From the NCBI GenBank assembly GCA_902727995.1, contig CACVAZ010000117.1:55945-93490 (forward strand): DNA of 37,546 nt, given 5' to 3'. The stretch is from an uncultured Sulfurovum sp. (lineage in GTDB: Bacteria > Campylobacterota > Campylobacteria > Campylobacterales > Sulfurovaceae). The position numbers and the translations under genes were made by a program. Position 1 is the first letter of the stretch, and the number at the start of each line of letters is the position of its first letter. A model generated the notes under the pieces. It did not search any database. It saw only the letters and a program-made list of their open reading frames with translations, and was not told the origin of the DNA. Positions 1 through 8,842 of the stretch are shown here, piece by piece.

Positions 1-387
1 GATTTAAATTTTTCATCTTATCTAATTAAGCCTGTATTGCGTTCAGACTTGATGGCTGCACTACAAAAAGTCTCTGATAAAGTAGATGGAGGAAGATCTA
101 TTCCTTTGCCTTGTGATTGTTATTGGGATTCAAAAAGTAAAACATTGTTTCACAATGATGAATCAGTATTCTTAACAAGGAGAGAGCTAAAGTTATTTGA
201 ACTCCTAGTTGATAAAGCTGGAACACCTTGTTCGGATGATGAAATATTTTTCTATGTTTGGGGAGATGAATTTGACAAAGTGATTACCAACTCTTCCATT
301 AGAACATTGGTTAAAAACTTACGTAAAAAAATACCTACAGAATTGATTAAAAATCAATATGGTGTAGGGTATAAAATAAATTTTTAA
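1..387 (+). CDS. OmpR/PhoB-family response regulator, 5' end outside window
   Basis: This is the C-terminal part of a two-component response regulator that binds DNA as a transcription factor. The ORF track starts it at a TTG at base 37, but the frame is open to base 1 and reads SSYLIKPV. That is the end of a receiver domain, with the conserved Lys-Pro, so the gene begins before the window. After a short linker comes a winged-helix domain containing LTRRELKLFELLV, then SSIRTLVKNLRKKI (recognition helix region) and the terminal YGVGYKINF hairpin, all typical of the OmpR/PhoB C-terminal fold. The phospho-acceptor Asp is not visible here and the sensor kinase is not in the window. The stop overlaps the convergent HAD gene by 4 bases. 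The family call is firm; the target genes are unknown. Confidence 0.87.
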   Translation, partial: DLNFSSYLIKPVLRSDLMAALQKVSDKVDGGRSIPLPCDCYWDSKSKTLFHNDESVFLTRRELKLFELLVDKAGTPCSDDEIFFYVWGDEFDKVITNSSIRTLVKNLRKKIPTELIKNQYGVGYKINF

Positions 388-1229
388 TCTTCTAATAATG
401 TAGCGATATTTTTTTCTAAGTATTTAGCTACAGCATCTTCATCATTTGTTTCTTTTAATATAATATTAGCTTTATCTTTTACGCTATCGAGTGCATTATG
501 GACAGCGACAGCTGTTCCAGCTAATTTAAACATACCAATGTCATTGAGTCCATCACCAAATACAGTTGTATTTTTTGCTTCAACGTTTAGGTATTCATGT
601 ACTTTACTTAGGGCATGTGCTTTATCGCTGAGGGGATGAAGAATGGTTAAAAAATAGCAGTTCATGTAGTTTTCAGGAGCTAATTTAACTTCAATACTAG
701 TAGTAAATACTTTTGAGAGATGTTGGGCTAGGGGTCTTAATACTTTTTCTTCTCCCATATAGACAAGTTTTAGGGTGTCTTTTGCACCTCTAATATTTTT
801 AACATAGGATAAACGCTTATCTAAAGTATAGGAGTCTTTTATAAGGCGTTCTTGATGGTAGTTTAGTTGAGAAGGAATTTCAAATGTTTCATTTAAGTAT
901 TTATGGTCACTTAGTGCGATGACATAAGGAAATATATCAAATTTTTTACTCTCTTCAATAATTGCGTCACCTATATTTTTGTCTAAAACGTTTAAATCAA
1001 TGAGTTTTTTTTCTCTGTTGGCAACCATAGCACCATCGAGTGTAATCAAAGGGATATTTAGTTTAAGATCTTTTAAGAAGTCATTGGTCTTTGCAAAGCT
1101 TCGGGCCGTTGCAATAGAAAGCATTGCGTGATTGGCTTTTTCATTCCAAATATCTTTTGAAAATTGACTAACAGATTGCGTACTGTGTAAAAAGGTATGG
1201 TCTAAATCGGTAATAAACAATTTTTGCAT
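384..1229 (-). CDS. HAD-superfamily hydrolase, Cof/type IIB-like
   Basis: This is a predicted cytosolic phosphatase of the haloacid dehalogenase superfamily. Motif I is FITDLDHTFLHS at the N-terminus (DxDxT, nucleophile Asp about residue 7). The magnesium-binding motif IV is VFGDGLNDIGMF near residue 222, followed by the usual AVAVHNA stretch. The insert between them (about residues 85-190) and the 281-residue length fit Cof-type (IIB cap) proteins, which dephosphorylate sugar phosphates or similar small molecules. The substrate cannot be read from sequence. The gene is convergent with the response regulator and overlaps it by 4 bases. A TATAAT box lies just upstream of its start, so it is probably transcribed alone. 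Confidence 0.85.
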   Translation of the reverse strand: MQKLFITDLDHTFLHSTQSVSQFSKDIWNEKANHAMLSIATARSFAKTNDFLKDLKLNIPLITLDGAMVANREKKLIDLNVLDKNIGDAIIEESKKFDIFPYVIALSDHKYLNETFEIPSQLNYHQERLIKDSYTLDKRLSYVKNIRGAKDTLKLVYMGEEKVLRPLAQHLSKVFTTSIEVKLAPENYMNCYFLTILHPLSDKAHALSKVHEYLNVEAKNTTVFGDGLNDIGMFKLAGTAVAVHNALDSVKDKANIILKETNDEDAVAKYLEKNIATLLED

Positions 1230-1250
1230 GAAGTATCTTTTTTAAAGAAC

Positions 1251-1256
1251 ATTATA
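1251..1256 (-). promoter_or_regulatory. Candidate -10 box for the HAD hydrolase gene
   Basis: On the minus strand a perfect TATAAT lies 22 bases upstream of the ATG. No clear -35 box is seen, which is usual for sigma-70 promoters in Campylobacterota. Confidence 0.45.
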
Positions 1257-1281
1257 TCTAAGAATTTGCTAAACTTTGGGC

Positions 1282-1677
1282 ATGGAAATATTACTACAAG
1301 TCATCTTTTTTATGCTGCTTTTTGAACTACTTGAGATTTATCTACATAGAGCAGATACTTTAGCCACTTTGATAGACAAATTATATGTTTATTATAATCA
1401 ATCAATTTTTATTTTTTTCTTAGTACATCCTTCTTTTTATTATGTATTAGGGGTATTACTTTATTTTGATGCTTTTAATTTTTATGGAATGATCATTTTA
1501 ATTTTAAAAACATTTGATTTATTTTTTAAAATAGAACTTATAAAACAGCGTTATTTTAAAAAAAGTATGGACAGTGAACTTAAAAAAATGATGGGAATGA
1601 AACTTACTTTCTCTATGAAGTTTTTATCTATACTTGTACATGTGCCACTTCTCTATATGGGAATTAGCTCAATTTAA
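1282..1677 (+). CDS. Small integral membrane protein of unknown function
   Basis: I do not recognise this 131-residue protein. It is strongly hydrophobic, with about four predicted membrane segments: an N-terminal one (ILLQVIFFMLLFELLEIYL), two central ones around FIFFLVHPSFYYVLGVLLYF and YGMIILILKTF, and a C-terminal one (FLSILVHVPLLYMGI). A basic cytoplasmic loop (KQRYFKKSMDSELKK) precedes the last segment. The track starts it at a TTG two codons upstream, but ATG at 1282 is preferred because neither site has a good ribosome-binding site and the TTG adds only two residues. It sits between a divergent HAD gene and rho, which has its own -10 box. Confidence 0.6.
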   Translation: MEILLQVIFFMLLFELLEIYLHRADTLATLIDKLYVYYNQSIFIFFLVHPSFYYVLGVLLYFDAFNFYGMIILILKTFDLFFKIELIKQRYFKKSMDSELKKMMGMKLTFSMKFLSILVHVPLLYMGISSI

Positions 1678-1689
1678 CAATAACTTGAT

Positions 1690-1695
1690 TATAAT
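1690..1695 (+). promoter_or_regulatory. Candidate -10 box for rho-murI
   Basis: A perfect TATAAT lies about 50 bases upstream of the rho ATG. The AAGAGGA ribosome-binding site follows at about 1735-1741. The leader is about 45 bases. Confidence 0.5.
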
Positions 1696-1745
1696 GGTAA
1701 GACTACAAATACTATAAAATCCCCAAACAGCTTTCAAGAGGACCT

Positions 1746-3059
1746 ATGAGCGAACAACAACCCAAAAAAAATAAGAAAAATAATAATAGAACACATGTAC
1801 CTGTACAGGGTTATAAAGTAGAAGATTTACAAAAAGAACCAATGGAAAATTTGGTAGCGATTGCTTTAAAAGAACGTGTTGAAAACCCCAATGAATTTAA
1901 ACGAAAAGATCTTATTTTTGAAATTTTAAAATCTCAAGTATCACAAGGTGGATTCATCTTGTTTACAGGTATTTTAGAAGTTATGAATGATGGTTATGGT
2001 TTTCTAAGATCCGAAGATGGAAATTTCGCTAATTCTCAAAATGATACTTACGTAAGTGGTACACAAATTAAACGTTTTGCCCTTAGAAATGGTGATATTG
2101 TAACAGGTCAAGTAAGACAACCTAAAGATCAAGAAAAATATTATGCTTTACTTAAAATTGAAGCAATAAATTACTTGCCTCCTGAAGAGTCTAAGAAAAG
2201 ACCTCTTTTTGACAACTTAACCCCCCTTTATGCTTCAGATCAACTCAAGCTAGAATACAATCAATCTAAACTTACAGGTAGGGTTCTTGACCTTTTTTGT
2301 CCTATTGGTAAAGGGCAAAGAGCATTAATTGTTGCTCCTCCAAGAACAGGTAAAACAGAACTTCTTAAAGAGTTAGCACATGGAATTACCCATAATAATC
2401 CTGATGCTACATTAATGGTTCTCTTGGTTGATGAAAGACCTGAAGAGGTAACTGATATGCAACGATCAGTTAAGGCAGAAGTTTACTCTTCTACTTTTGA
2501 TTTACCTGCACAAAACCATGTGAGAACAGCTGAAATGGTTATTGAAAAAGCAAAAAGACGTGTTGAGTCTGGTAAAGATGTTATTATTTTACTTGACTCG
2601 ATTACAAGACTTGCACGTGCTTATAATACCGTAACGCCTAGTTCTGGTAAAGTACTTTCTGGTGGGGTAGATGCTAATGCTTTGCATAAGCCAAAGCGTT
2701 TCTTTGGTGCTGCTAGAAACATTGAAGAGGGTGGTTCTTTGACCATTATTGCTACAGCGTTAATTGACACTGGAAGTAGAATGGATGAAGTTATTTTTGA
2801 AGAATTCAAAGGTACAGGTAACTCAGAAGTAGTACTTAACCGTTATGTTTCGGAGAGACGTATTTATCCTGCTATTGATGTAACTAAATCTGGTACTAGG
2901 AAAGAAGAACTGATGGTAACGGCTGAAGATCTTCAAAAAGTATGGGCAATTAGAAATGCAATGCAAAATATGGAAGATGTTGAGGGGTTAAAATTTCTTT
3001 TCTCTAAAATGAACAAAACTAAGAACAACGAAGAGTTCTTAGCCATGATGAATGAGTAA
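1746..3059 (+). CDS. rho: Transcription termination factor Rho
   Basis: Rho is the hexameric RNA-dependent ATPase and helicase that ends transcription at Rho-dependent sites in the cytosol. After a short basic, asparagine- and lysine-rich extension comes the Rho N-terminal helical domain. Next is the cold-shock-like RNA-binding domain ([15 protein letters not shown], about residues 75-90). The RecA-like ATPase core follows, with Walker [12 protein letters not shown] near residue 198, Walker [11 protein letters not shown] near 280, and the R/Q-loop region [21 protein letters not shown]. The length of 437 residues is normal. It has an AAGAGGA ribosome-binding site and is followed after 10 bases by murI, so the two are probably co-transcribed. 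No defects are seen. Confidence 0.98.
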   Translation: MSEQQPKKNKKNNNRTHVPVQGYKVEDLQKEPMENLVAIALKERVENPNEFKRKDLIFEILKSQVSQGGFILFTGILEVMNDGYGFLRSEDGNFANSQNDTYVSGTQIKRFALRNGDIVTGQVRQPKDQEKYYALLKIEAINYLPPEESKKRPLFDNLTPLYASDQLKLEYNQSKLTGRVLDLFCPIGKGQRALIVAPPRTGKTELLKELAHGITHNNPDATLMVLLVDERPEEVTDMQRSVKAEVYSSTFDLPAQNHVRTAEMVIEKAKRRVESGKDVIILLDSITRLARAYNTVTPSSGKVLSGGVDANALHKPKRFFGAARNIEEGGSLTIIATALIDTGSRMDEVIFEEFKGTGNSEVVLNRYVSERRIYPAIDVTKSGTRKEELMVTAEDLQKVWAIRNAMQNMEDVEGLKFLFSKMNKTKNNEEFLAMMNE

Positions 3060-3069
3060 CTAATATACA

Positions 3070-3807
3070 ATGAAAATAGGCGTATTTGACTCAGGAGCAG
3101 GGGGTCTTAGCGTTGTTAAATCTCTTCTTGCACATAAGCTCTTTGATGAAATTATTTATTATGGGGACACAGCTCGTGTTCCTTATGGTCCAAAAGATCA
3201 AAATACCATTATTCGTTACTCTCTTGAAGCCTTAGAATTTTTTAATAATTTTGAAATTGATTTACTTATTACAGCTTGTAATACCGTATCTGCCTATGCT
3301 TTAGCCGAAATGAATGCACAAAGTGCTTACCCTGTATTGGGAGTGATTGAACCTGGAGTATTGGCATTAGAGAATAGCTTATTAAATAAAGATGACAATA
3401 TATTAATTATCGCTACACGAGCAACCATAGCTTCTAAGCGTTACGAAAATGCATTGAAGAAGCTTGGACATACCAATATTACTTCATTGCAAACAGGGCT
3501 TTTTGTTCCTTTAGTAGAAGAAGGTATTTTTGAGGGGAAGCTTTTAGAAGCTACGATGGAGCATTATTTTTCTGAGATTGAACAGCCTAAAGCAATTATT
3601 TTAGGCTGTACACATTTTCCTCTTATTGGTGAAAAATTAAAAAATTATTTTAACAATGAACCTCTTTTAATTCATTCTGGTGAAGCCATTGTTGAGTATT
3701 TGGAAGCCAGATATGATTTATTTCGAAAAAAAGAAGCAACAGATTTAAAAATATTTGCTTCTGATAATGTGGCTGGATTGAGAAAAATTGCAGACTCTTG
3801 GTTATAA
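3070..3807 (+). CDS. murI: Glutamate racemase
   Basis: The enzyme converts L-glutamate to D-glutamate for peptidoglycan synthesis in the cytosol. The N-terminal FDSGAGGLSV motif carries the conserved Asp-7 and Ser-8. The two catalytic cysteines are in ITACNTVSA (Cys-70) and LGCTHFPL (about Cys-180), and YGDTARVPYG is also typical. The 245-residue length is at the short end of the normal range. It lies 10 bases after rho, indicating an operon. Its last 6 bases overlap the end of the convergent trpS, so no intergenic terminator fits between them. Confidence 0.97.
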   Translation: MKIGVFDSGAGGLSVVKSLLAHKLFDEIIYYGDTARVPYGPKDQNTIIRYSLEALEFFNNFEIDLLITACNTVSAYALAEMNAQSAYPVLGVIEPGVLALENSLLNKDDNILIIATRATIASKRYENALKKLGHTNITSLQTGLFVPLVEEGIFEGKLLEATMEHYFSEIEQPKAIILGCTHFPLIGEKLKNYFNNEPLLIHSGEAIVEYLEARYDLFRKKEATDLKIFASDNVAGLRKIADSWL

Positions 3808-4767
3808 AATTCCAACAGCCTCACGAATTTGAGCCATTTTGGCATTAGCAATTTTATTCATTTTTTTTGCACCATCATTTAAAATATCTCTAACTAGGTC
3901 AGGATTATTTAGATACATTTCACGTTTTTCTCTTGCTTCAGAAAACTCGTTCCAAATTAGTTCTTTAAGGTATTTTTTAAAGTGACCATATCCTTCTTCT
4001 CCTGTATTATAACGCTCTTTTAAGTCAAGTTGACCTTGATTATTTAAAAATAGAGCTGCAATGTTATAAATATGGCAACCCTCTGATTTTAAAGGTTCTC
4101 CAAGAGGGGTGGATGAACTCAAAATCTTATTACAACGTTTTTGTAATTTTTTTTCAGTTTCCATAAAAATATCGATGGCATTATCATATGATTTTGACAT
4201 TTTTTGACCATCTATTCCAGGGATAGTAGCTACTTCATCGTTGACTACATGTTTAGGTAAGGTAAAAATTTCTCCATAATCATTGTTAAATTTAGTGGCA
4301 ATGTCTCGCGTCATTTCGACGTGTTGTATCTGGTCTTTTCCTACAGGTACTTTCTGCGTATCTAACAATAAGATGTCAGCAGCCATAAGTACAGGATAAG
4401 AGAAAAGAGCATGGTTTGCTGTAATGCCTTTGGCTACTTTGTCTTTGTAAGAGTGAGCACGTTCTAGTAGACCCATTGGGGTAAATTTAGAGAGCATCCA
4501 GTAGAGTTCAAGTACTTGTGGTACATCACTTTGAATCCAAAAAGTTGTTTTTTGGGGATTAATGCCTAAAGACAAGTAATCGACAGCTGCATCAAAAGTA
4601 AGTTGTTTCAAAAGAGCAGGGTCTTTAGAAGTTGTTAGTGAATGATAATTGGCTATAAAAGTAAAAAGTTCTTCTTTTTCTTGAAGCTCAATCATGGGTT
4701 TCATGGCTCCAAAATAGTTACCAATATGAAGTTTTCCAGAGGCTTGAATTCCTGTAAGTACACGCAT
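3802..4767 (-). CDS. trpS: Tryptophanyl-tRNA synthetase
   Basis: This class I aminoacyl-tRNA synthetase charges tRNA-Trp. The HIGH-type signature is HIGNYFG (from residue 14) and the KMSKS loop is intact as QKMSKSYDNA near residue 190. The 321-residue length matches bacterial TrpS. An AAGGA ribosome-binding site precedes the ATG. The gene overlaps murI tail to tail by 6 bases. No leader peptide or T-box structure was seen upstream. Confidence 0.98.
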   Translation of the reverse strand: MRVLTGIQASGKLHIGNYFGAMKPMIELQEKEELFTFIANYHSLTTSKDPALLKQLTFDAAVDYLSLGINPQKTTFWIQSDVPQVLELYWMLSKFTPMGLLERAHSYKDKVAKGITANHALFSYPVLMAADILLLDTQKVPVGKDQIQHVEMTRDIATKFNNDYGEIFTLPKHVVNDEVATIPGIDGQKMSKSYDNAIDIFMETEKKLQKRCNKILSSSTPLGEPLKSEGCHIYNIAALFLNNQGQLDLKERYNTGEEGYGHFKKYLKELIWNEFSEAREKREMYLNNPDLVRDILNDGAKKMNKIANAKMAQIREAVGIL

Positions 4768-4923
4768 GTTTATCCTTAAAAATAATGTTGTAAGTATAGC
4801 TAAAATATTAGTTTAAACTACTTTTTAAACGATTTATAATAGCTTTAAATTTAAACTTAATTTTTTTATTTTATAACGTTTTTTGGTGTTTTATTGTATG
4901 ATAGTCATATTAAGGAAAAGATT

Positions 4924-5346
4924 ATGAAAAAGATATTAACAATTTTATCAATAGTACCTATAATCGTATTTGCTGGACTTAATGTAGATAAAGTTACGAA
5001 TACATTATCTAATATTAAAGGAGATAAAATAATTAGCTTTTTTAATGCTAATGGACATATCCCTTTAAATGGTAAAATTAAGCTTACCACATTAAAAAGT
5101 GCTGATATTGTACTTTTTGCATCGAAGAAATACAACTCAAAAATGACAATTGTCAATTCATATAAAGAGTTAAAACAAAATAAAAACAGTATAGGTGCCA
5201 TTTACTTGAAAAAGGGAAGAACTCAAATAGTTTTTGTTAAAGAACGTTTAACGGCACATGGATTAATCTTAAATCCTAAATATAAAAACCATCTTTTGAA
5301 TGAATGGCAATTAGATCCTAAATCTTTTAGAGATACCGAAGAATAG
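4924..5346 (+). CDS. Small periplasmic protein, possibly a partner of the next GGDEF-EAL protein
   Basis: I cannot place this 140-residue protein in a family with certainty. The ATG at 4924 is chosen over the track's 4894 because it has an AAGGA site just upstream and gives a clean signal peptide (MKKILTILSIVPIIVFAG). The mature part has an alternating alpha/beta pattern with SADIVLFASKK, a central IVNSYKELKQNKNSIGAIYLKKGR and FVKERLTAHGLIL. This could resemble small periplasmic binding folds or YfiR/DUF4154-like regulators. It lies about 110 bases upstream of a membrane GGDEF-EAL gene on the same strand. A functional link between them is inference. Confidence 0.65.
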   Translation: MKKILTILSIVPIIVFAGLNVDKVTNTLSNIKGDKIISFFNANGHIPLNGKIKLTTLKSADIVLFASKKYNSKMTIVNSYKELKQNKNSIGAIYLKKGRTQIVFVKERLTAHGLILNPKYKNHLLNEWQLDPKSFRDTEE

Positions 5347-5456
5347 TATTTTAATTTGTTTTATAAAGTCAAATTTATTAGGGTTAATAACTAATGTTCA
5401 CAATTAGGCACATTTTTATGTTAAAATACACCTAAAATAAGTGAATAGGAGGAATT

Positions 5457-7337
5457 ATGCTTAGTAAATTTAGTTTTTTTAACAATAACAGAATTTATTT
5501 TTATGTTATTATTGCTTATGTGTCTCTTTTTTATTTGCTTTCATTGAGTTATAAAAATATAGAACCATTTCAGGTAAAAGTTAAAAATACACTTTTAAAT
5601 GAGGCAATGGCTTTAGTTGATGATACTTCTAATAATATATTAAATAGCATTGTAGATAAAAGTTTAGATTTTGTCTCTACAAATGTACAAAGTAAAGAAT
5701 TACGTCTTGAAAATGAAAGGATATTATCTTTAATAAAAAGTACAGACATTAATTCAATGTTCGTCCTTTATTTTCTAAAAGATGATTACTTCTTTTTATT
5801 AGATACCGATAAAAAAGAACATTCTGAGTTAGATGAGGTATTTATTCCAGAAAATGGAAAGTTATTTTCTCAGGTTATTAAGGAGAAAAAGAAAAAAGTT
5901 TTTCTTCAAAAAGAGGTTGACTCTTTATCTTTTACTTTGTTAAAACCTATTGTCCAAAATAATAGGACAGTGGCTTTGTTGGTTATAGATTATACGGAGA
6001 GTCGTCTTATTTCTTTATTGGATATTTCCGTTAAGGTATTAACCTACTTATTTATTTTAACTTTAACACTTATTTTCATTTTTATATATTATATTATATA
6101 TACGCGTTATGGTAAATATAAAGTGTATAGAAATCCTCAAACCAATACTTTAAATCGAGCTTACATGGTAGACAACTACGAGAAAATTGATTTTAAAAAA
6201 TATTATGTTGCTTTAGCAGATATAGATTTTTTTAACAAAATCAACAATCGTCATGGACAAATTAATGGGGATAAAGTTATTATTTCTGTCATAAAAATTA
6301 TGGCTAAACATTTAGGTAGTCAAGATAAATTTATTCAGTATAGTGGAGAAGAATTTTTACTGTTAATTAATAGAAATTCTAAATCTGAAAAAAATTTACG
6401 AGACTTGTTAGAAGAGATTAGAATGTCAGTTAGCAGTGCTACTTTTACAATAGAAGATGATCGTTTTAGCATTAGTATTTCTATGGGTGTTCTTTTAAAT
6501 ACTCAAATAGAGAAATCACTTCGAGATGTTATTCATAAAGCAGATACAGCTTTATATGAAGCGAAGCATAATGGTCGAGATATGATTTCCTATTATGATA
6601 TCTCTCAACCTAAAAGACTTTATAGAGAAAAATTAAGAGAGATGATTGAGTCAGACAAACTGGTTTGTTATTATCAACCTATTAGAGATTTAGAGACAAA
6701 GTCTTTACACCATTATGAAGCATTGTTAAGAATAGAAGACGGTGACAATATTATTTTCCCAGATAAAATCTTACCAGATTTAGAAGACTCTTATTTATAT
6801 ACAAATTTAACAAAAAGAGTGATTGAATATAACGTTAATATATTACGTCTCGATCCTAAGATGATTATATCTATTAATTTGTCTGCAGATGATTTAGTGA
6901 ATGATGCTATTTTGTCAATCTTAGCACAAAATGCAGATTTAGCAGAACGATTGTTAATAGAAATTCTAGAAAACAAAAGCATTGATTATAAAAAAGTTGA
7001 GCTTTCTATTCAAAAACTTAAACTCTTTGGCTATAAAATTTGTATTGATGATTTTGGTTCTGGTTATTCAAACTTAAATCACCTTTTAAAACTTTCTATT
7101 GATTACTTAAAAATTGATGGAAGTATTATTAAAGAAATTACCCATGATAAACGTGCCTATACTATCGTTAAAACATTTGCAAACTTTTGTAGACAAAATG
7201 ATATTGAAGTGATTGCAGAATTCATTGATAAGCAAGATGTGGTTGATATTTTAAAAAGTTTTGGGGTAAGATATGGGCAAGGCTGGTACTTTTCAAAAGC
7301 AGTACCTTATGAAGACTTAGATAAAGATCATAAGTAG
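5457..7337 (+). CDS. Membrane sensor with GGDEF and EAL domains
   Basis: This is a predicted inner-membrane protein of cyclic-di-GMP turnover. A first membrane segment (about residues 12-30) and a second (about 191-218, YLFILTLTLIFIFIYYIIY) bracket a periplasmic sensory region of about 160 residues. The GGDEF domain (about 225-375) has ADIDFFNKINNRHG and the active-site variant SGEEF near residue 295. One Gly is replaced by Ser, so cyclase activity is uncertain. The EAL domain (about 390-620) keeps YEALLRI, INLSADD, IDDFGSGYS, DYLKIDGS and QGWYFSKA, so phosphodiesterase activity is likely. A strong AGGAGG site sits 4 bases before the ATG. It probably senses a periplasmic cue; the upstream small secreted protein is a candidate partner. 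A hairpin follows directly after the stop. Confidence 0.93.
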   Translation: MLSKFSFFNNNRIYFYVIIAYVSLFYLLSLSYKNIEPFQVKVKNTLLNEAMALVDDTSNNILNSIVDKSLDFVSTNVQSKELRLENERILSLIKSTDINSMFVLYFLKDDYFFLLDTDKKEHSELDEVFIPENGKLFSQVIKEKKKKVFLQKEVDSLSFTLLKPIVQNNRTVALLVIDYTESRLISLLDISVKVLTYLFILTLTLIFIFIYYIIYTRYGKYKVYRNPQTNTLNRAYMVDNYEKIDFKKYYVALADIDFFNKINNRHGQINGDKVIISVIKIMAKHLGSQDKFIQYSGEEFLLLINRNSKSEKNLRDLLEEIRMSVSSATFTIEDDRFSISISMGVLLNTQIEKSLRDVIHKADTALYEAKHNGRDMISYYDISQPKRLYREKLREMIESDKLVCYYQPIRDLETKSLHHYEALLRIEDGDNIIFPDKILPDLEDSYLYTNLTKRVIEYNVNILRLDPKMIISINLSADDLVNDAILSILAQNADLAERLLIEILENKSIDYKKVELSIQKLKLFGYKICIDDFGSGYSNLNHLLKLSIDYLKIDGSIIKEITHDKRAYTIVKTFANFCRQNDIEVIAEFIDKQDVVDILKSFGVRYGQGWYFSKAVPYEDLDKDHK

Positions 7338-7365
7338 GGTGCAATTTATTGCACCATTACTTTTT
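7338..7365. terminator. Bidirectional hairpin terminator between the GGDEF-EAL gene and der
   Basis: GGTGCAA-TTTA-TTGCACC is a perfect 7-base-pair hairpin (7338-7355) directly after the TAG stop. It is followed by ATTACTTTTT, so it can serve both convergent genes. It resembles the hairpin at 22391. Confidence 0.75.
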
Positions 7366-8773
7366 AATCATCATCCATTCGCTGACCACGTTTACGTCCA
7401 GAAATATCCAAAGGTACTCCTTCAAAGTCAAACTTCTCTCTAAACACATTTGATAAATAGCGTCTGTATGAGAAGTGAAGTCCATCTGGTCTATTGGTAA
7501 TAATGGCTATTTTAGGGGGTTTAGTTTCATATTGAACGGCAAACTTAATGCTAACAACCCCTCCATTAACTGTTGGAGGATGATGTCTTGTTGTAGCAAA
7601 TTTTAGCACTTCGTTAAGTTTGGCCGTTGGAATTCTTGTTTTGTAACGCTCATAGATAGCCACAATATCATTTAAAATTTTATGTACTCTAAGACCTGTT
7701 TTTGCCGAGATGGTAATAAGTGGTGCATAGTGTAAAAATTTAAGTTCATCACGAATGTCTTCTACAGCTTTGCTATAGGTTGCTTCATCCTCTTTATGTA
7801 TGTCCCATTTGTTAAGAACAATAATACAGCCTAGTTTGTGTTTTTCAACAAGGTTTGCAATACGCTCATCAAGTTCTAAAACACCAACAGTAGCATCAAT
7901 TATGAGTAAAGCAATGTCTGCTTGGGCTAACATCTCTTCTGTTCGTCCGAAGGCGTATTTTTCAATACCTAAGATTTTACCACGCTTTCTAATACCTGCT
8001 GTATCAACGAAAGTGATTTTACGATTCTGATACTCTAACGTTTCATCAACAGGATCGATGGTTGTTCCAGCAACGGGGGAAACGACAACACGTTCTTCAT
8101 TTAAAAAAGCATTAAGTAAAGAACTTTTTCCTGTGTTAACACGACCAATAATAGCTACTTTAATGTCTCTATCTTCTTTTTCAACTTCATCTACTTGAAC
8201 CATCTCAACAATATCTTCAAATGAAAGTTCACTATCTTCTTCTAGTTGTAAACCTTGATTTTCTTCTTCTCGCACAGGAATATACTCTTCAAGCCATGCA
8301 TAAAAATCATTCATATAACGGTTATGACTTACAGACATGGGAAAAGTTCTCTCAGCACCAAATTCTAAAAAATCCCAATAACGAATGGACTCATCTTTAT
8401 CATTGTCTATTTTGTTGACAACCAGTGCAATGGGTTTGTTTAGGCTTTGAAGTTGATAAAAAAGTTCTTTGTCTTCTTCTTGGGGAATATTTTTTCCATC
8501 AACAAGATAAATAATCATGTCAGCTTCATCAGCAGCACGTAAAGAGAGTTTTTTAACCGTAGCAAACATTTCTGTACTGTCGTCAATTCCTCCTGTATCT
8601 ATGACTTCAAAGTCACGGTTTCCTGAAATGGTAACTTGTCGTCTTTTGATGTCACGGGTTGTACCCACAACATCAGAGGTAATGGCATCTCTTTGTCTAA
8701 GAAGTCTGTTAAATAGGGAACTTTTCCCTACATTTGGTCGCCCTAAAATAGCAACCTTTTTTAGTTTTGTCAT
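7364..8773 (-). CDS. der: GTPase Der (EngA), ribosome assembly
   Basis: Der is an essential double-GTPase that helps assemble the 50S ribosomal subunit. The first G domain has GRPNVGKSS, DTGGID and NKID. The second has GRVNTGKSSL, VDTAGIRKRGK and NKWD. A KH-like domain and a basic tail (GRKRGQRMDDD) close the protein, and an acidic linker joins the G domains. The track starts at 8812, but a TATAAT box at 8825-8830 would place transcription start at or near that ATG. Der proteins typically begin shortly before KKVAILGRPNVG, so the ATG at 8773 (469 residues) is preferred. It is convergent with the GGDEF-EAL gene. The upstream mscS-type gene lies on the same strand. Confidence 0.96.
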   Translation of the reverse strand: MTKLKKVAILGRPNVGKSSLFNRLLRQRDAITSDVVGTTRDIKRRQVTISGNRDFEVIDTGGIDDSTEMFATVKKLSLRAADEADMIIYLVDGKNIPQEEDKELFYQLQSLNKPIALVVNKIDNDKDESIRYWDFLEFGAERTFPMSVSHNRYMNDFYAWLEEYIPVREEENQGLQLEEDSELSFEDIVEMVQVDEVEKEDRDIKVAIIGRVNTGKSSLLNAFLNEERVVVSPVAGTTIDPVDETLEYQNRKITFVDTAGIRKRGKILGIEKYAFGRTEEMLAQADIALLIIDATVGVLELDERIANLVEKHKLGCIIVLNKWDIHKEDEATYSKAVEDIRDELKFLHYAPLITISAKTGLRVHKILNDIVAIYERYKTRIPTAKLNEVLKFATTRHHPPTVNGGVVSIKFAVQYETKPPKIAIITNRPDGLHFSYRRYLSNVFREKFDFEGVPLDISGRKRGQRMDDD

Positions 8774-8824
8774 ATTATTATATCTTTCTGCAGGGTCAGC
8801 TTTACCAACCATTTAATTGGTCGA

Positions 8825-8830
8825 ATTATA
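8825..8830 (-). promoter_or_regulatory. Candidate -10 box for der
   Basis: A perfect TATAAT on the minus strand sits 12 bases upstream of the track's first der ATG. Transcription would start around 8815-8820. This argues that translation starts at the downstream ATG (8773) rather than from a leaderless message. Confidence 0.5.
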
Positions 8831-8842
8831 GCAAGTTTTTAA

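Noticed and set aside
2221-2226. Six-C tract in rho as a possible phase-variation site
   Set aside because: The tract is short, lies in an essential gene, and encodes a normal Thr-Pro-Leu stretch.
2621-2809. Minus-strand ORF inside rho
   Set aside because: It is a frame shadow of a conserved gene with no ribosome-binding site or recognisable protein.
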